A DNA stretch of 64,000 bases from Mucilaginibacter yixingensis (GTDB lineage: Bacteria > Bacteroidota > Bacteroidia > Sphingobacteriales > Sphingobacteriaceae), in assembly GCF_041080815.1 (NCBI RefSeq), contig NZ_CP160205.1, forward strand, positions 1,860,001-1,924,000, in the 5' to 3' direction. Within the stretch, counting starts at the first letter, position 1. Each line of letters starts with the position of its first letter. This document shows positions 55,165-64,000 of the stretch, piece by piece. A program made the position numbers and the translations under genes. Below the pieces are notes generated by a model, which saw only the letters and a list, made by a program, of their open reading frames with translations, was not told the origin of the DNA and did not search any database.

Positions 55165-56730
55165 ATGAAAAAAGTATTACTGTGTATTTGCATGGGTTTG
55201 TTTCTTTTCTCTGCATGCAGTAAAAAGAAGAGCGATCCTACGCCCGATTCGTCTAATACACCACCGGCAGATGGCTCTACTTTAGATAAGATTAGAGACT
55301 CTGTATTTCTTTATGCCAAAGAAGATTACTATTGGTATGATGCCTTGCCGAGCTACGTCAACTTTAATCCGCGAGGCTATACCTCAACCACCAGCGATCT
55401 GGACGCACTTACCAAAGAGTTGAATGCTATTTCTCAGCTCAAAATCAATCCGGCAACGGGGCAACCGTATGAGTATTACTCACTATCGCCTGGCCAGGCC
55501 AAATATTCATTTATAGATGAAGGACAGGCATCAGGCAAATTGAATGCCGTAACAGGCGATTTTGGATTTGCACCGCTGTATGCGTCCACCAATGATCTGC
55601 GCATCAAATATGTTTATCCCGGGTCGCCGGCTGGTTTGGCAGGCTTACGTCGTGGCGATCAGATCACCGCAATAAACGGCCGTACCAGCTTGAGTTATGA
55701 TGGCAACACCACGTCTACCAACGTAAACTTTGTAATTAATGCTTACGCCTACAGCAGCACCATCAGCATGACCCTCCAACGGGTTGACGCCAGTAATAAC
55801 GTTACCACTTTCAGCGTCAGCCTGAATGCGGCCAGCTATACCATCAACCCAATTTTGGCCACTAAAACCATTACCGTTAATGCCAGTAAAAAGGTTGGCT
55901 ACATTATGTTTAACAGTTTTGTGAACCTTACCAATGTGCAAACGGCTCTAAGCACCGCCTTTAGCAGCTTTGCAGGCAGCGGTATTACAGACCTGGTGGT
56001 GGATTTACGTTATAATGGTGGCGGATATGTAGAAACAGCCATTTATCTGGATAATTTGATTGCGCCATCATCTGCTAACGGGCAGTTAATGTTTAATACT
56101 TATTATAATTCTAATCTTACCAGCGGTAATACAGCTATGCTGAAAAACCAGGTGCGCACCAATACGCAAGGCACTTACAATCTTTCGCAGGTTGACTATA
56201 CTTTGGCGTCACAATATAATAAAGTGACTTTTGGCAAAGTGGGCTCGTTGAACAACCTGCAGCACGTATTCTTTATTGTAACCGGCTCAACAGCTTCGGC
56301 TGCCGAGTTGACCATCAACAACCTGCGCCCATACATGAATGTGCAACTGATTGGTAGTACCACTTACGGTAAACCGGTAGGCTTTTTTGAAATTGATATT
56401 AATAAGTATCAGATGTATATCCCTGAGTTTGAAACTAAAAACGCTTCAAACCAGGGTGGCTATTTTACAGGAATGGTACCTGGTTCTGCAGATTATCCCG
56501 GCAAAGTAGCAACTGACGACCCAACCCACGATTTTGGCGATGTAAACGAGAATTTGTTGAAGCAAGCCATTAACTTTGTAACCAACGGCACGTATGCTAC
56601 AGATAATTTAGCCATACAAAGTACTGGCGGTGTAACTTTTACGTTAACAGATCAGGATAATTTTGTTAAGAGAGACAATGTCCGTAAATTTAATGGCATG
56701 GTTATGCAGAACTTAAAATTGAAACAATAA
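55165..56730 (+). CDS. S41 family C-terminal processing protease, lipoprotein
   Basis: A 521-residue lipoprotein. The start is taken as ATG 55165 (TTG 55159 also in frame); lipobox FSACSKK. A PDZ-like domain is visible (VYPGSPAGLAGLRRGDQITAING, about 150-175), then the peptidase core with ITDLVVDLRYNGGGYVETA, and the catalytic Ser in TGSTASAAELTINNLRP; the Lys comes later (STTYGKPVG). It probably cleaves periplasmic or outer-membrane proteins. Isolated gene. Confidence 0.92.
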   Translation: MKKVLLCICMGLFLFSACSKKKSDPTPDSSNTPPADGSTLDKIRDSVFLYAKEDYYWYDALPSYVNFNPRGYTSTTSDLDALTKELNAISQLKINPATGQPYEYYSLSPGQAKYSFIDEGQASGKLNAVTGDFGFAPLYASTNDLRIKYVYPGSPAGLAGLRRGDQITAINGRTSLSYDGNTTSTNVNFVINAYAYSSTISMTLQRVDASNNVTTFSVSLNAASYTINPILATKTITVNASKKVGYIMFNSFVNLTNVQTALSTAFSSFAGSGITDLVVDLRYNGGGYVETAIYLDNLIAPSSANGQLMFNTYYNSNLTSGNTAMLKNQVRTNTQGTYNLSQVDYTLASQYNKVTFGKVGSLNNLQHVFFIVTGSTASAAELTINNLRPYMNVQLIGSTTYGKPVGFFEIDINKYQMYIPEFETKNASNQGGYFTGMVPGSADYPGKVATDDPTHDFGDVNENLLKQAINFVTNGTYATDNLAIQSTGGVTFTLTDQDNFVKRDNVRKFNGMVMQNLKLKQ

Positions 56731-57042
56731 CAATTCAAACAATAAGTTAAGCTTCGTTTGCTTCGGCAGGCGGGGCTTTTTTGTTTGTCTGAACCTGGAT
56801 TCTAAGGATTTTTGAGATTTATAGGATGCTGGCGTTAGCCATACGTCATGCCGAACTTGTTTCGGCACCCCACGTGCCAAGTAAGCGCAGGCGCGGAAGA
56901 GAAACTACTCTCTTGAGCGATAGCGAAAAATCTTAGCCCCCGTGCAAAGGGCCGGTAATGCGTCTAAGATTTCTCCTCACACCGTCACACAGGTCAGCGC
57001 TTGTTCGTTCGAAATGACAAAAGCCGACTACGCAAGCAACCC
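56731..57042. repeat. Intergenic REP-like region
   Basis: About 310 bases with repetitive pieces: CGTCATGCCGAACTTG near 56840 and TTCGAAATGAC near 57010 are the kind of palindromic edges common in this group of bacteria. No gene is supported. Confidence 0.5.
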
Positions 57043-60000
57043 TTAATCTGCCAACTCCCTCAAATCCACAGGTACTACGCGCGATACACCTTGCTCAACC
57101 ATGGTTACACCGTAAATAATGTCGGTGCTGGCAATGGTGCGCTTGTTGTGCGATACGATGATAAACTGCGAGCTGTCTGAAAACTTGCGGATGATGTTAT
57201 TGAACTTATCAATATTGGTATCATCCAGCGGGGCATCAACCTCATCAAAAATACAGAACGGGGCCGGTTTCAATAAATAAAGTGAGAAGAGGATAGCTGT
57301 AGCCGTCAACGTCTTTTCACCGCCCGAAAGCTGGTTGATAGACAGGGGGCGCTTACCCTTTGGTTTGGCAATAATATCAATATCAGAGTCGAGCGGGTTT
57401 TGTGGATCGGTGAGGATCAAATCGCAAGAGTCTTCCTCGTTAAACAGCGAACGGAACACGTGGATAAAGTTTTCGCGCACGTTGATAAAGGCCGTCATGA
57501 ACTTCTCGCGGGCCGTATCGTCAATCTCCTGAATGGTAGCCAATAGTGATGTTTTGGCTTCAATCAGGTCGCGCTTTTGGTTTTGGATGAAGGTGTAACG
57601 CTCGTTCATCTCGTTGTAGGCCTCCACCGCCATCGGGTTAATGGCGCCGAAGTCATCCAACTGGCGTTTCATCTTATCGGTTTTATCGCGCAGCTCATCT
57701 TCGTTTTCATTTTCAGGTGGCTCTACGTTCAGCAGTTCCTCAATATCAATGTTAAACTCAACCGATAGGCGTTCCTTCATCGAGTTCAGATCAACACGCA
57801 GGTTGGTGCGTTTATCGCGCAGTTCGCTTTCAATCAGCTCCACATTGTCTTTACGTCGGCGCAGTTGCGAGATGTTGTTCTCAGCCTCGGTAATCAGGCC
57901 TTTCCAAGAGTAGTATTCCTGTTCTGCCTGGCGGGCGGCTTTTTCCAGCTCTTCTTTCTGGGCATACATTTCCAGCAAATCCTCGTCAGATGTATCTGAG
58001 AGTTGCAGTATCTCGTGTATGGCGGCCTTAACCGTAGTCAGCTCGGCACTGTTGGTGGTAATGCGCTTATCCAGACCTTCCTGCTGCGTTTCGCGGTAAT
58101 CAAGGTCTTTCATTAGCCCCGATACCTTATTCTGCTGCTGATGGAAGCGGATGTTCTCCTGGTTATAACTGTTTGATTGTACAGTAAGCTGCTCGTTCAG
58201 TTCGTTAAAGATCTCCTGTTTTTCCAGCAGCAAGCCAGCCTGTTCTTCTTTTTGCGACTTGAAATCAATCACTTGCGGCTGCAGCGTTTGCATTTCGGTT
58301 TTAATGCCTTCAATTTTGCGGGCAATATCCTCTTTGCGGTTGCGGCTGTTCTCAATAAAGGCCTGGTATTGTTCCTGCCGGGTTTTAACAGTTACCAGTT
58401 CGGTATTTAATTGGTTGAGCGCCTGTTGTTTCTGACGGATTTCTTCGGCCTTGCCTGCGGCACGCAGTTCTACCAGTGTATGCTGCAGTTCTTCAGCGCG
58501 GGCTTTTAGTTTTTCAACCTGTATCTCGCTTTGCTTAATCTCTTTAGCAAGGTTTTCCAAATTCTTGGCGCGACCGATACGTTTACCCTCAAATAAGCCT
58601 ACAGAGCCACCTGCCATGGTCAATTTGGTTTTATTGAACTTGCCGCTCTTGCCCAGTACTATAGAGCCGCTGGGCAGGGTAGCGGTATCTAAGCCGTTAT
58701 CGGCACCGTCATCAATCAGGTAAACATTTTTGAGCAGGTGATTACACAGCGGGCGGTATTTGGCTTCCACCTCAATCACACTGAGGGCAGGCAGCCAGTC
58801 GGCCGGTACATCATCTGTTGGGGGAGTGGTGGCATCAGTATAATTTTCCAGAATGAAAAACTGCGCCCTGCCACGCGATGCATTGCTCAGCAACTGGATG
58901 GCGCTGATAGCCTCCTGATAATTGGCCACCACATAGTGGTTCATCATCGGTTCCAGGTAGTTCTCAATGGCCACACGGTATTCTTCACGGCAAAATAGCA
59001 CGTCGCTAAACAGTGGCGCATTTTTGGCCCATTCCTGGTTCTTTTTCAAAAAGCGGATAGACTCCGGGAAACCTTCCAGGTTATCTACCAAGCTTTTGGT
59101 GAGGTTATATTCGTTCTGTTTGGCGTCAAGCTTGCGGCTTTCTACCACGGCAGTATCTTTTACGCGGGTTAGTTCTTCGTCGGCGGTTTTAATCTGTTCC
59201 TGCAGCTTTTCTTCGGCCGTCACGGCAACGCTCAGTTCGGTTTGCAGCGCTTCGGTGCGCTGCTGCAAGTCGGCCACTACCTCGTTAAAGTGAGAGAGTT
59301 CTACCTCTTTGCCTTCCGCATCTTCCATGTTACGCAGGCTTTCCTGCTCTAGCGCTTGTTCCTGAATACGCAAGATGTCCAGATCTTTCTCGGCCTTGTA
59401 GATCTGATTTTGTAAGCGGTTGTTAATGCTTGTTAGCTCATTAAGCTGATTACGCGAGTCGGTTTGTTCGGCACGCAGGTTGTCTACGGCTTCTTTCAGA
59501 TCGGCTACCCGGGTTTTTACCTGCTCCAGTGTTTCTTCCTCCTGCAGGCGCTCTTCGCTGAGGCGCTTGATGTTGTAGAGCACGTGGTTCAGCTGGTTAC
59601 GATCCTGCTCCAATTCGCTGCTCAGACGTGTTTCTTTATCCTGCTGAAATTTTAACTGTTCGTTCTTGATCTTCTTCTCACTCTCGTAAGCTCTGATCTT
59701 TGATACGTACTCGTTAGTTGCTTTTTGCTGGATAGACAGATTTTTCTCTTTGGTAACGCTGTCCAGCTTTTGTTTTTGCAGCTCGGCTTCGAGCGAGTCA
59801 ATCTGGGTAAGTACGCCGCTCTTTTCTTCTTTCTGACGTTGTTCCTGCTGCTCAATATCTGCCAGCGATTGGCTGAACATAGCAATTCTGAAAGAGGCCA
59901 GCGTAATGCTCAGCGCTTTATATTGTTCTTTAAGGCGATAGTAACGCTCCGTTTTGCGTGCCTGGTTTTCTAAAGTTTTGAGGTTTTTCTCAATCTCGAA

Positions 60001-60585
60001 CAATAGATCTTCCACTCGTTCCAGATCGGCCTCGGTATCCTTTAACTTATTAAATGTCTGTTTTTTGCGGAGTTTATATTTAGAGATGCCCGATGCCTCT
60101 TCAAACAGCGATCGGCGCGAGCCTTCTTTATTGGTAATGATCTCGTCAATCATCTTTAACTCGATGATCGAGTAGGAGTCAGCGCCGATACCCGTATCAA
60201 GAAATAAATCAGTAATGTCCTTCAATCGGCATTGCACATCGTTCAGGCGGTACTCGCTCTCACCGGTACGGTACAGCTTACGGGTAAGCGTTACCTGCGA
60301 GTAATCAGTCGGCAGGATGTTCTTGGTGTTATCAAAAGTAAGCGAAACTTCGGCCAGGTTGGCGGGTTTACGTGTTCTGTTGCCGTTAAAGATGATGTTC
60401 TCCATCTTTTCAGACCGCAGCATACGGGTGCTCTGCTCACCCAAAACCCAGCGAATGGAATCCACCACGTTAGACTTTCCGCAACCATTCGGGCCCACAA
60501 TGGCCGTAACCCCCTCGTCAAAATTAATGACGATTTTATCTCCAAAACTCTTAAAACCCTTGATTTCCAGCCGTGTTAGCTTCAT
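57043..60585 (-). CDS. smc: Chromosome segregation protein SMC
   Basis: Structural-maintenance-of-chromosomes ATPase, 1,180 residues. Start taken at MKLTRLEIKGFKSFG (60585), since the extra 19 codons upstream are unlikely. Walker A VGPNGCGKSN near residue 30, two long coiled coils around a flexible hinge (about 510-660, with GRAQFFILE), signature LSGGEKTLTA and Walker B FCIFDEVDAPLDD at the C-terminus. Full-length and intact. It forms a condensin-like ring with ScpA/ScpB, not present here. Confidence 0.96.
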   Translation of the reverse strand: MKLTRLEIKGFKSFGDKIVINFDEGVTAIVGPNGCGKSNVVDSIRWVLGEQSTRMLRSEKMENIIFNGNRTRKPANLAEVSLTFDNTKNILPTDYSQVTLTRKLYRTGESEYRLNDVQCRLKDITDLFLDTGIGADSYSIIELKMIDEIITNKEGSRRSLFEEASGISKYKLRKKQTFNKLKDTEADLERVEDLLFEIEKNLKTLENQARKTERYYRLKEQYKALSITLASFRIAMFSQSLADIEQQEQRQKEEKSGVLTQIDSLEAELQKQKLDSVTKEKNLSIQQKATNEYVSKIRAYESEKKIKNEQLKFQQDKETRLSSELEQDRNQLNHVLYNIKRLSEERLQEEETLEQVKTRVADLKEAVDNLRAEQTDSRNQLNELTSINNRLQNQIYKAEKDLDILRIQEQALEQESLRNMEDAEGKEVELSHFNEVVADLQQRTEALQTELSVAVTAEEKLQEQIKTADEELTRVKDTAVVESRKLDAKQNEYNLTKSLVDNLEGFPESIRFLKKNQEWAKNAPLFSDVLFCREEYRVAIENYLEPMMNHYVVANYQEAISAIQLLSNASRGRAQFFILENYTDATTPPTDDVPADWLPALSVIEVEAKYRPLCNHLLKNVYLIDDGADNGLDTATLPSGSIVLGKSGKFNKTKLTMAGGSVGLFEGKRIGRAKNLENLAKEIKQSEIQVEKLKARAEELQHTLVELRAAGKAEEIRQKQQALNQLNTELVTVKTRQEQYQAFIENSRNRKEDIARKIEGIKTEMQTLQPQVIDFKSQKEEQAGLLLEKQEIFNELNEQLTVQSNSYNQENIRFHQQQNKVSGLMKDLDYRETQQEGLDKRITTNSAELTTVKAAIHEILQLSDTSDEDLLEMYAQKEELEKAARQAEQEYYSWKGLITEAENNISQLRRRKDNVELIESELRDKRTNLRVDLNSMKERLSVEFNIDIEELLNVEPPENENEDELRDKTDKMKRQLDDFGAINPMAVEAYNEMNERYTFIQNQKRDLIEAKTSLLATIQEIDDTAREKFMTAFINVRENFIHVFRSLFNEEDSCDLILTDPQNPLDSDIDIIAKPKGKRPLSINQLSGGEKTLTATAILFSLYLLKPAPFCIFDEVDAPLDDTNIDKFNNIIRKFSDSSQFIIVSHNKRTIASTDIIYGVTMVEQGVSRVVPVDLRELAD

Positions 60586-60756
60586 TCTTTCTCCTAATGG
60601 TTTATGGTTGATGGTTGGGCACATCCGGGCGCACCTTACCACATAAACGAACGCGAAAGATACGTGTTATCTGCAAATTTTTAGCTATAGAGTTATGACT
60701 CAGTTGATAATATGATGTTGTGACGTGAAACGTTTATTGACTACGATAATTAATTG

Positions 60757-61089
60757 CTACTTAGAGTTGTACTTGTCAATTATTTGCCCAGTTTGTGCAT
60801 CTACAATTACCGCTGTATCGCACCAGTTAAAAAGCGTAATATGACCATTTTTATGATTGTCTAGCCCAATATAGGGGCAATCATCGCCTTCGTAAAACAA
60901 TGGTACCCTGGGTATCCGCCATAAAAAATCACCAGAAGTACTGAACGCGAAAACGTTTTGATCATACTTTTCCTTAGGCGGAATTGTTAAGCGGATAATT
61001 ATAACGTCGTCTACTATTAGGTGTTGGCCAACCGGATGATCAAACGTTAAAGTGTAACCATTGCTAAAAACAAACTGGTTCTCATTCAT
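60757..61089 (-). CDS. Unknown 110-residue protein
   Basis: A small protein without signal or transmembrane segments. Beta-rich composition: FSNGYTLTFDHPVGQHLIVDD, VIIRLTIPPKEKYDQNVFAFS, LDNHKNGHITLFNW. Not recognised. It follows the PhzF gene by 9 bp on the same strand and is probably co-transcribed. Confidence 0.5.
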   Translation of the reverse strand: MNENQFVFSNGYTLTFDHPVGQHLIVDDVIIIRLTIPPKEKYDQNVFAFSTSGDFLWRIPRVPLFYEGDDCPYIGLDNHKNGHITLFNWCDTAVIVDAQTGQIIDKYNSK

Positions 61090-61098
61090 ATAAGCCGC

Positions 61099-61884
61099 TT
61101 AAACATAAATCTCGCCCTTCATATAAGTAACCGCCTTGCCACTCATCAGCACCCGGTCGCCTTTTAACTCGCACCACAACTCGCCTTTACGGGCCGACAG
61201 TTGATAGGCGTGCAACTGGTTTTTGCCCAGTTTCTCAGCCCAATAAGGGATGAGATTGCAATGTGCCGAACCAGTTACCGGATCTTCAGGAATACCGGCG
61301 GCGGGAGCGAAGAAGCGGGAAACAAAATCAGCTGTTTTGCCGCGGGCGGTTACAATAATACCCACGGCATCCACTTTAGCCAGGAAGCCGAAATCGGGCG
61401 TCATAGCGGTGATAATTTCCTCGTTCTCATACACCAGCATGTAATCGCGCGAGCGGAAAACAGCCAGCGGACGGGCGTCACTTAATGCAGGAATCAATCC
61501 CTCTGGTGCATCAGCAGCCAAAGCCGGTCGCGATGGAAAGTCAAGCGCGTATTTATCGCCATTGCGGGCTACTTTCAATACCCCGGCTTTTACGGTTTCA
61601 AATTGAATCTCGTTGCCGGTGTAAGCTAGCTCGGTATATAAAATATGAGCTGCGGCCAGGGTGGCGTGTCCGCACAGGTCAATTTCAAACTCAGGGGTAA
61701 ACCAGCGTAGCTTGTAGCCAGCACCGGTCTTTACAAAAAAGGCGGTTTCTGCCAGGTTGTTCTCAATGGCAATTTTCTGCATCACGTCGTCGGGCAGCCA
61801 TTCCGTTAGCGGGCAAATAGCCGCCGGATTGCCGCCAAACAGGGTATCGGTAAAGGCATCGGCCTGGTATATAGGAAGGTTCAT
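61099..61884 (-). CDS. PhzF family epimerase/isomerase
   Basis: A 261-residue protein with the diaminopimelate-epimerase-like fold: IYQADAFTDTLFGGNPAAICPL at the N-terminus, NLAETAFFVK (catalytic Glu), WFTPEFEIDLCGHATLAAAH, and EDPVTGSAHCNLIPYW. Physiological substrate unknown. Complete; heads a small operon with the next gene. Confidence 0.95.
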   Translation of the reverse strand: MNLPIYQADAFTDTLFGGNPAAICPLTEWLPDDVMQKIAIENNLAETAFFVKTGAGYKLRWFTPEFEIDLCGHATLAAAHILYTELAYTGNEIQFETVKAGVLKVARNGDKYALDFPSRPALAADAPEGLIPALSDARPLAVFRSRDYMLVYENEEIITAMTPDFGFLAKVDAVGIIVTARGKTADFVSRFFAPAAGIPEDPVTGSAHCNLIPYWAEKLGKNQLHAYQLSARKGELWCELKGDRVLMSGKAVTYMKGEIYV

Positions 61885-61957
61885 AACATCGTAAGGATTG
61901 GTTAATTGCTAAGATAGCAGATATTTTATCAGCTTAAAATCCCATGAAGAAATGGTT

Positions 61958-62476
61958 TTACTTAAGCCTGAGGCCCAGCATAATATTGAGGATGCCGGTA
62001 ATCAAAAAGGCCAGCGCCACCCATAGCACAAGCGTCATGGATCCGAATACCGGGTTAAACCAGATCATGCCCACAAACAACAGCGTAATCAAGGCGCCCA
62101 ATATTACCCACCAGGAGCCTCCGGCAGCTTTGCGGAAGCTAAAGATGATTAAGCCTCTGAAAAGGAAATAAAACCCGATAACGATACGCAAAATGGTTAT
62201 GCTGGCACCCAGATGCGTCATGAGGATGATGCCCAGTATCAGATCTATAATGCCTGTGAAAAGGTGCCAGCCCCGGTCGCCTTGATCCCGATCCTGGTAG
62301 GCCCGCAATAAATCAGCAATACCGGCAAGGAAGATGATCAGACCAAACGTGAAGCCCAGCGCTATTAAGCCGCTAACCGGAGCCGCCAGCAAATAGATAC
62401 CTAGCAATAAAAATAATATACCGCGCAGCACAAACACCCACCAGAGCCTTATACCGCGACCAACTGTGATTTCCAT
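61958..62476 (-). CDS. HdeD/DUF308 membrane protein
   Basis: A 172-residue integral membrane protein with six predicted hydrophobic segments in three hairpins (LWWVFVLRGILFLLLGIYLL, IALGFTFGLIIFLAGIADLL, LFTGIIDLILGIILM...). The 'LRGILFLLLG' and 'DLILGI' repeats typify HdeD, an acid-stress protein family. Isolated gene. Start ATG 62476. Confidence 0.9.
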   Translation of the reverse strand: MEITVGRGIRLWWVFVLRGILFLLLGIYLLAAPVSGLIALGFTFGLIIFLAGIADLLRAYQDRDQGDRGWHLFTGIIDLILGIILMTHLGASITILRIVIGFYFLFRGLIIFSFRKAAGGSWWVILGALITLLFVGMIWFNPVFGSMTLVLWVALAFLITGILNIMLGLRLK

Positions 62477-62588
62477 AGTTAATAGTTTATTATTTGAACC
62501 TGATTTTTGGTTAAAAGGTTTTAAAACAAACAGTTAATAATGGCGTCGCCCCAGTCCATCTTAAAAAGGCGAGGGGCTTTGAAAAAGG

Positions 62589-62618
62589 AAAGGCGATAAA
62601 CAGATGTTTATCGCCTTT
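62589..62618. terminator. Terminator hairpin after the arginine decarboxylase
   Basis: A perfect 13-bp stem (AAAGGCGATAAAC and its complement) with loop AGAT. It sits 69 bp beyond the stop of the minus-strand decarboxylase. Confidence 0.8.
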
Positions 62619-62686
62619 AAGCTTTATTACGATAGTTGGGTAGCAAAACATTCACTACTCACCACTCACCACTCATCATTCACTCA

Positions 62687-64000
62687 TTAGGTGGTATAAC
62701 CCAGAATCTTCAATACTTGCTTGCTGTTCTGTTCTTCGCCAAATACCTCGAAGTTGAATGTCTCATCGCGGTTACGGCGGATGATTACATGTTTAGGCGA
62801 TGGCAGCAGACAGTGGTGGATACCGCCGTAGCCGCTCAGTACCTCCTGGTAAGCGCCGGTGTTAAAGAAGCCCAGGTATTGCACTTTACGGGTTTTGGGC
62901 ATAAACACACTGTTCATGTGTGCCTCCTGGTTGTAATAGTCCTGACCATCGCAGGTGATACCGCCGAGGTTTACACGCTCGTATTCAGAATCCCAGTTGT
63001 TGATCGGTAACAATATGTATTTTTGGTTCAAAGCCCAAACATCCGGCAGGTTGGTAATGAAAGATCCATCCAGCATCAGCCAGCGCTCACGATCATTCTG
63101 TTGCTTACGGCCCAGTACTTTATAAAGGATGCCTGAAGCTTCGGCCACGGTATATTTACCAAACTCGGTAATAATATCTGGTTCAACCACGTCATGCTCG
63201 GCGCAGATTTCTTTGATACGGCTCACAATCTCGTTGATCATGTACTCGTAGTCAAAATCAAACACCAGCGAGTCTTTGAAAGGCATGCCGCCGCCAATAT
63301 CCAGCGTATCCAGATCAGGGTTAATCTTTTTAAACTTGCAGTATAGCGTTACGTATTTCTCCAACTCGTTCCAGTAGTAAGGGGTATCAGATATACCAGA
63401 GTTGATAAAGAAGTGCAGCAGCTTTACCTTAAAGTTAGGATTTTTCTCAATCTTGTTGGTATAGAAATCAATAACGTCCTCCATACGCAAACCCAGGCGT
63501 GAGGTATAGAACTGCGAGTTAGGCTGCTCCTCTGCCGCTATACGGATACCAAGGTTGCAAGGCGTGTCCATCTCAATCTCATCATCGTAGATGTTAAACT
63601 CCTCTTTGTTATCCAGCACCGGGATGATGTTTTTAAACCCATCATGCAGCATATCAACAATATACTGCTTGTACTGGAAGGTTTTAAAACCATTACAAAT
63701 CACGGTAATATCCTTGTTCAACACGCCTTTTTTCTCCAACGTGTCAATCATAGGCATATCAAAGGCCGACGATGTTTCCAGGTGTATCTCGTTGCGCAGG
63801 GCCTCTTCTACAATGTGCTTAAAGTGCGAGCTTTTGGTACAGTAGCAATATTTATAGCTGCCGCGATAGTTGTTTTTAATAATAGCCTGCTGGAAAAGCA
63901 GTTTAGCCTGCTGGATCTTTTTAGAGATCATGGGCAGGTACGTGAAACGCAGGGGGGTACCATACGTTTCAATCATTTCCATCAGGTTAAGATCCTGAAA
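62687..64000 (-). CDS. speA: Arginine decarboxylase (PLP, alanine-racemase fold), partial
   Basis: Makes agmatine for polyamine synthesis. The frame runs through the window edge, so the N-terminus is missing; the apparent first Met (63982) is internal, because the frame upstream (FQDLNL) stays open to base 64000. Fold-type III features: KYCYCTKSSHF with the PLP Lys, a glycine-rich LDIGGGMPFKDS and a C-terminal domain with QNDRERWLMLDGSF. The closest known type is the Bacteroidetes biosynthetic arginine decarboxylase. Substrate choice (arginine) is by family. Confidence 0.85.
   Translation of the reverse strand, partial: FQDLNLMEMIETYGTPLRFTYLPMISKKIQQAKLLFQQAIIKNNYRGSYKYCYCTKSSHFKHIVEEALRNEIHLETSSAFDMPMIDTLEKKGVLNKDITVICNGFKTFQYKQYIVDMLHDGFKNIIPVLDNKEEFNIYDDEIEMDTPCNLGIRIAAEEQPNSQFYTSRLGLRMEDVIDFYTNKIEKNPNFKVKLLHFFINSGISDTPYYWNELEKYVTLYCKFKKINPDLDTLDIGGGMPFKDSLVFDFDYEYMINEIVSRIKEICAEHDVVEPDIITEFGKYTVAEASGILYKVLGRKQQNDRERWLMLDGSFITNLPDVWALNQKYILLPINNWDSEYERVNLGGITCDGQDYYNQEAHMNSVFMPKTRKVQYLGFFNTGAYQEVLSGYGGIHHCLLPSPKHVIIRRNRDETFNFEVFGEEQNSKQVLKILGYTT

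Noticed and set aside
57043-60642. SMC start at 60642
   Set aside because: The conserved SMC N-terminus begins at MKLTRLEIKGFKSF (60585); the 19 upstream residues have no family support.

Overview
The window looks like a chromosomal segment of a Bacteroidota soil or plant-associated bacterium of the family Sphingobacteriaceae, with a Mucilaginibacter- or Pedobacter-like gene style. This rests on A-rich leaders without Shine-Dalgarno motifs, many SPII/SPI-exported glycoside hydrolases, PepSY-like, SdiA-regulated, YceI and DUF294 families, and a PLP alanine-racemase-fold arginine decarboxylase. The taxonomic call is inference; no rRNA gene is present.

Region 1 (1-10,200) is an AT-richer integrated element. 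It carries a tyrosine recombinase, a primase-helicase, a Cro/C1-type regulator with a palindromic operator, two small cargo genes, an IS21-type insertion sequence, and a tightly coupled pair: a DarT-like ADP-ribosyltransferase that has lost its N-terminus at the IS end, and an intact ADP-ribosylglycohydrolase. Its right edge is a broken tRNA-Lys(CTT): the 5' and 3' halves are separated by about 190 bp. That insert carries the same GTGCGTC repeats that overlap the start of the integrase gene.

Region 2 (10,400-29,000, plus 41,229-42,602) is dominated by plant cell-wall (pectin, rhamnogalacturonan, xyloglucan) glycan enzymes: GH31 with a PA14 insert, GH95, CE8 pectinesterase, a DUF5703 protein, GH106 rhamnosidase and a PL22-like oligogalacturonate lyase. 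No SusC/SusD pair is in view. Two of these genes (GH106 and PL22-like) share a 12-mer/7-mer promoter module although they lie 15 kb apart. Housekeeping genes are interspersed: SUKH protein, OmpA lipoprotein, a frameshifted Fpg/Nei glycosylase, and an exonuclease overlapping a CNMP-CBS-DUF294 protein.

Region 3 (29,005-49,200) holds signalling and envelope genes. There are two sensor histidine kinases and a four-gene minus-strand operon (HD-PycTM protein, polyphosphate kinase, SdiA-regulated lipoprotein, GAF protein). A PAP2 phosphatase converges on an unusual kinase-like/outer-membrane-barrel fusion. Further genes encode a PepSY-like lipoprotein, a Crp/Fnr regulator, an M50-TPR protein, TsaC and YceI.

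Region 4 (49,500-64,000) is core metabolism and chromosome maintenance: a phosphodiesterase-like protein, SucC, a LolD-like ABC ATPase, a pre-ATP-grasp/HAD pair, an S41 protease, SMC, PhzF, HdeD and arginine decarboxylase (cut by the window end). Between sucC and the ABC gene lies the most striking non-coding structure, a 720-bp array of six hairpins built from mirrored 9-bp TGTCACG iterons with AT-rich spacers.
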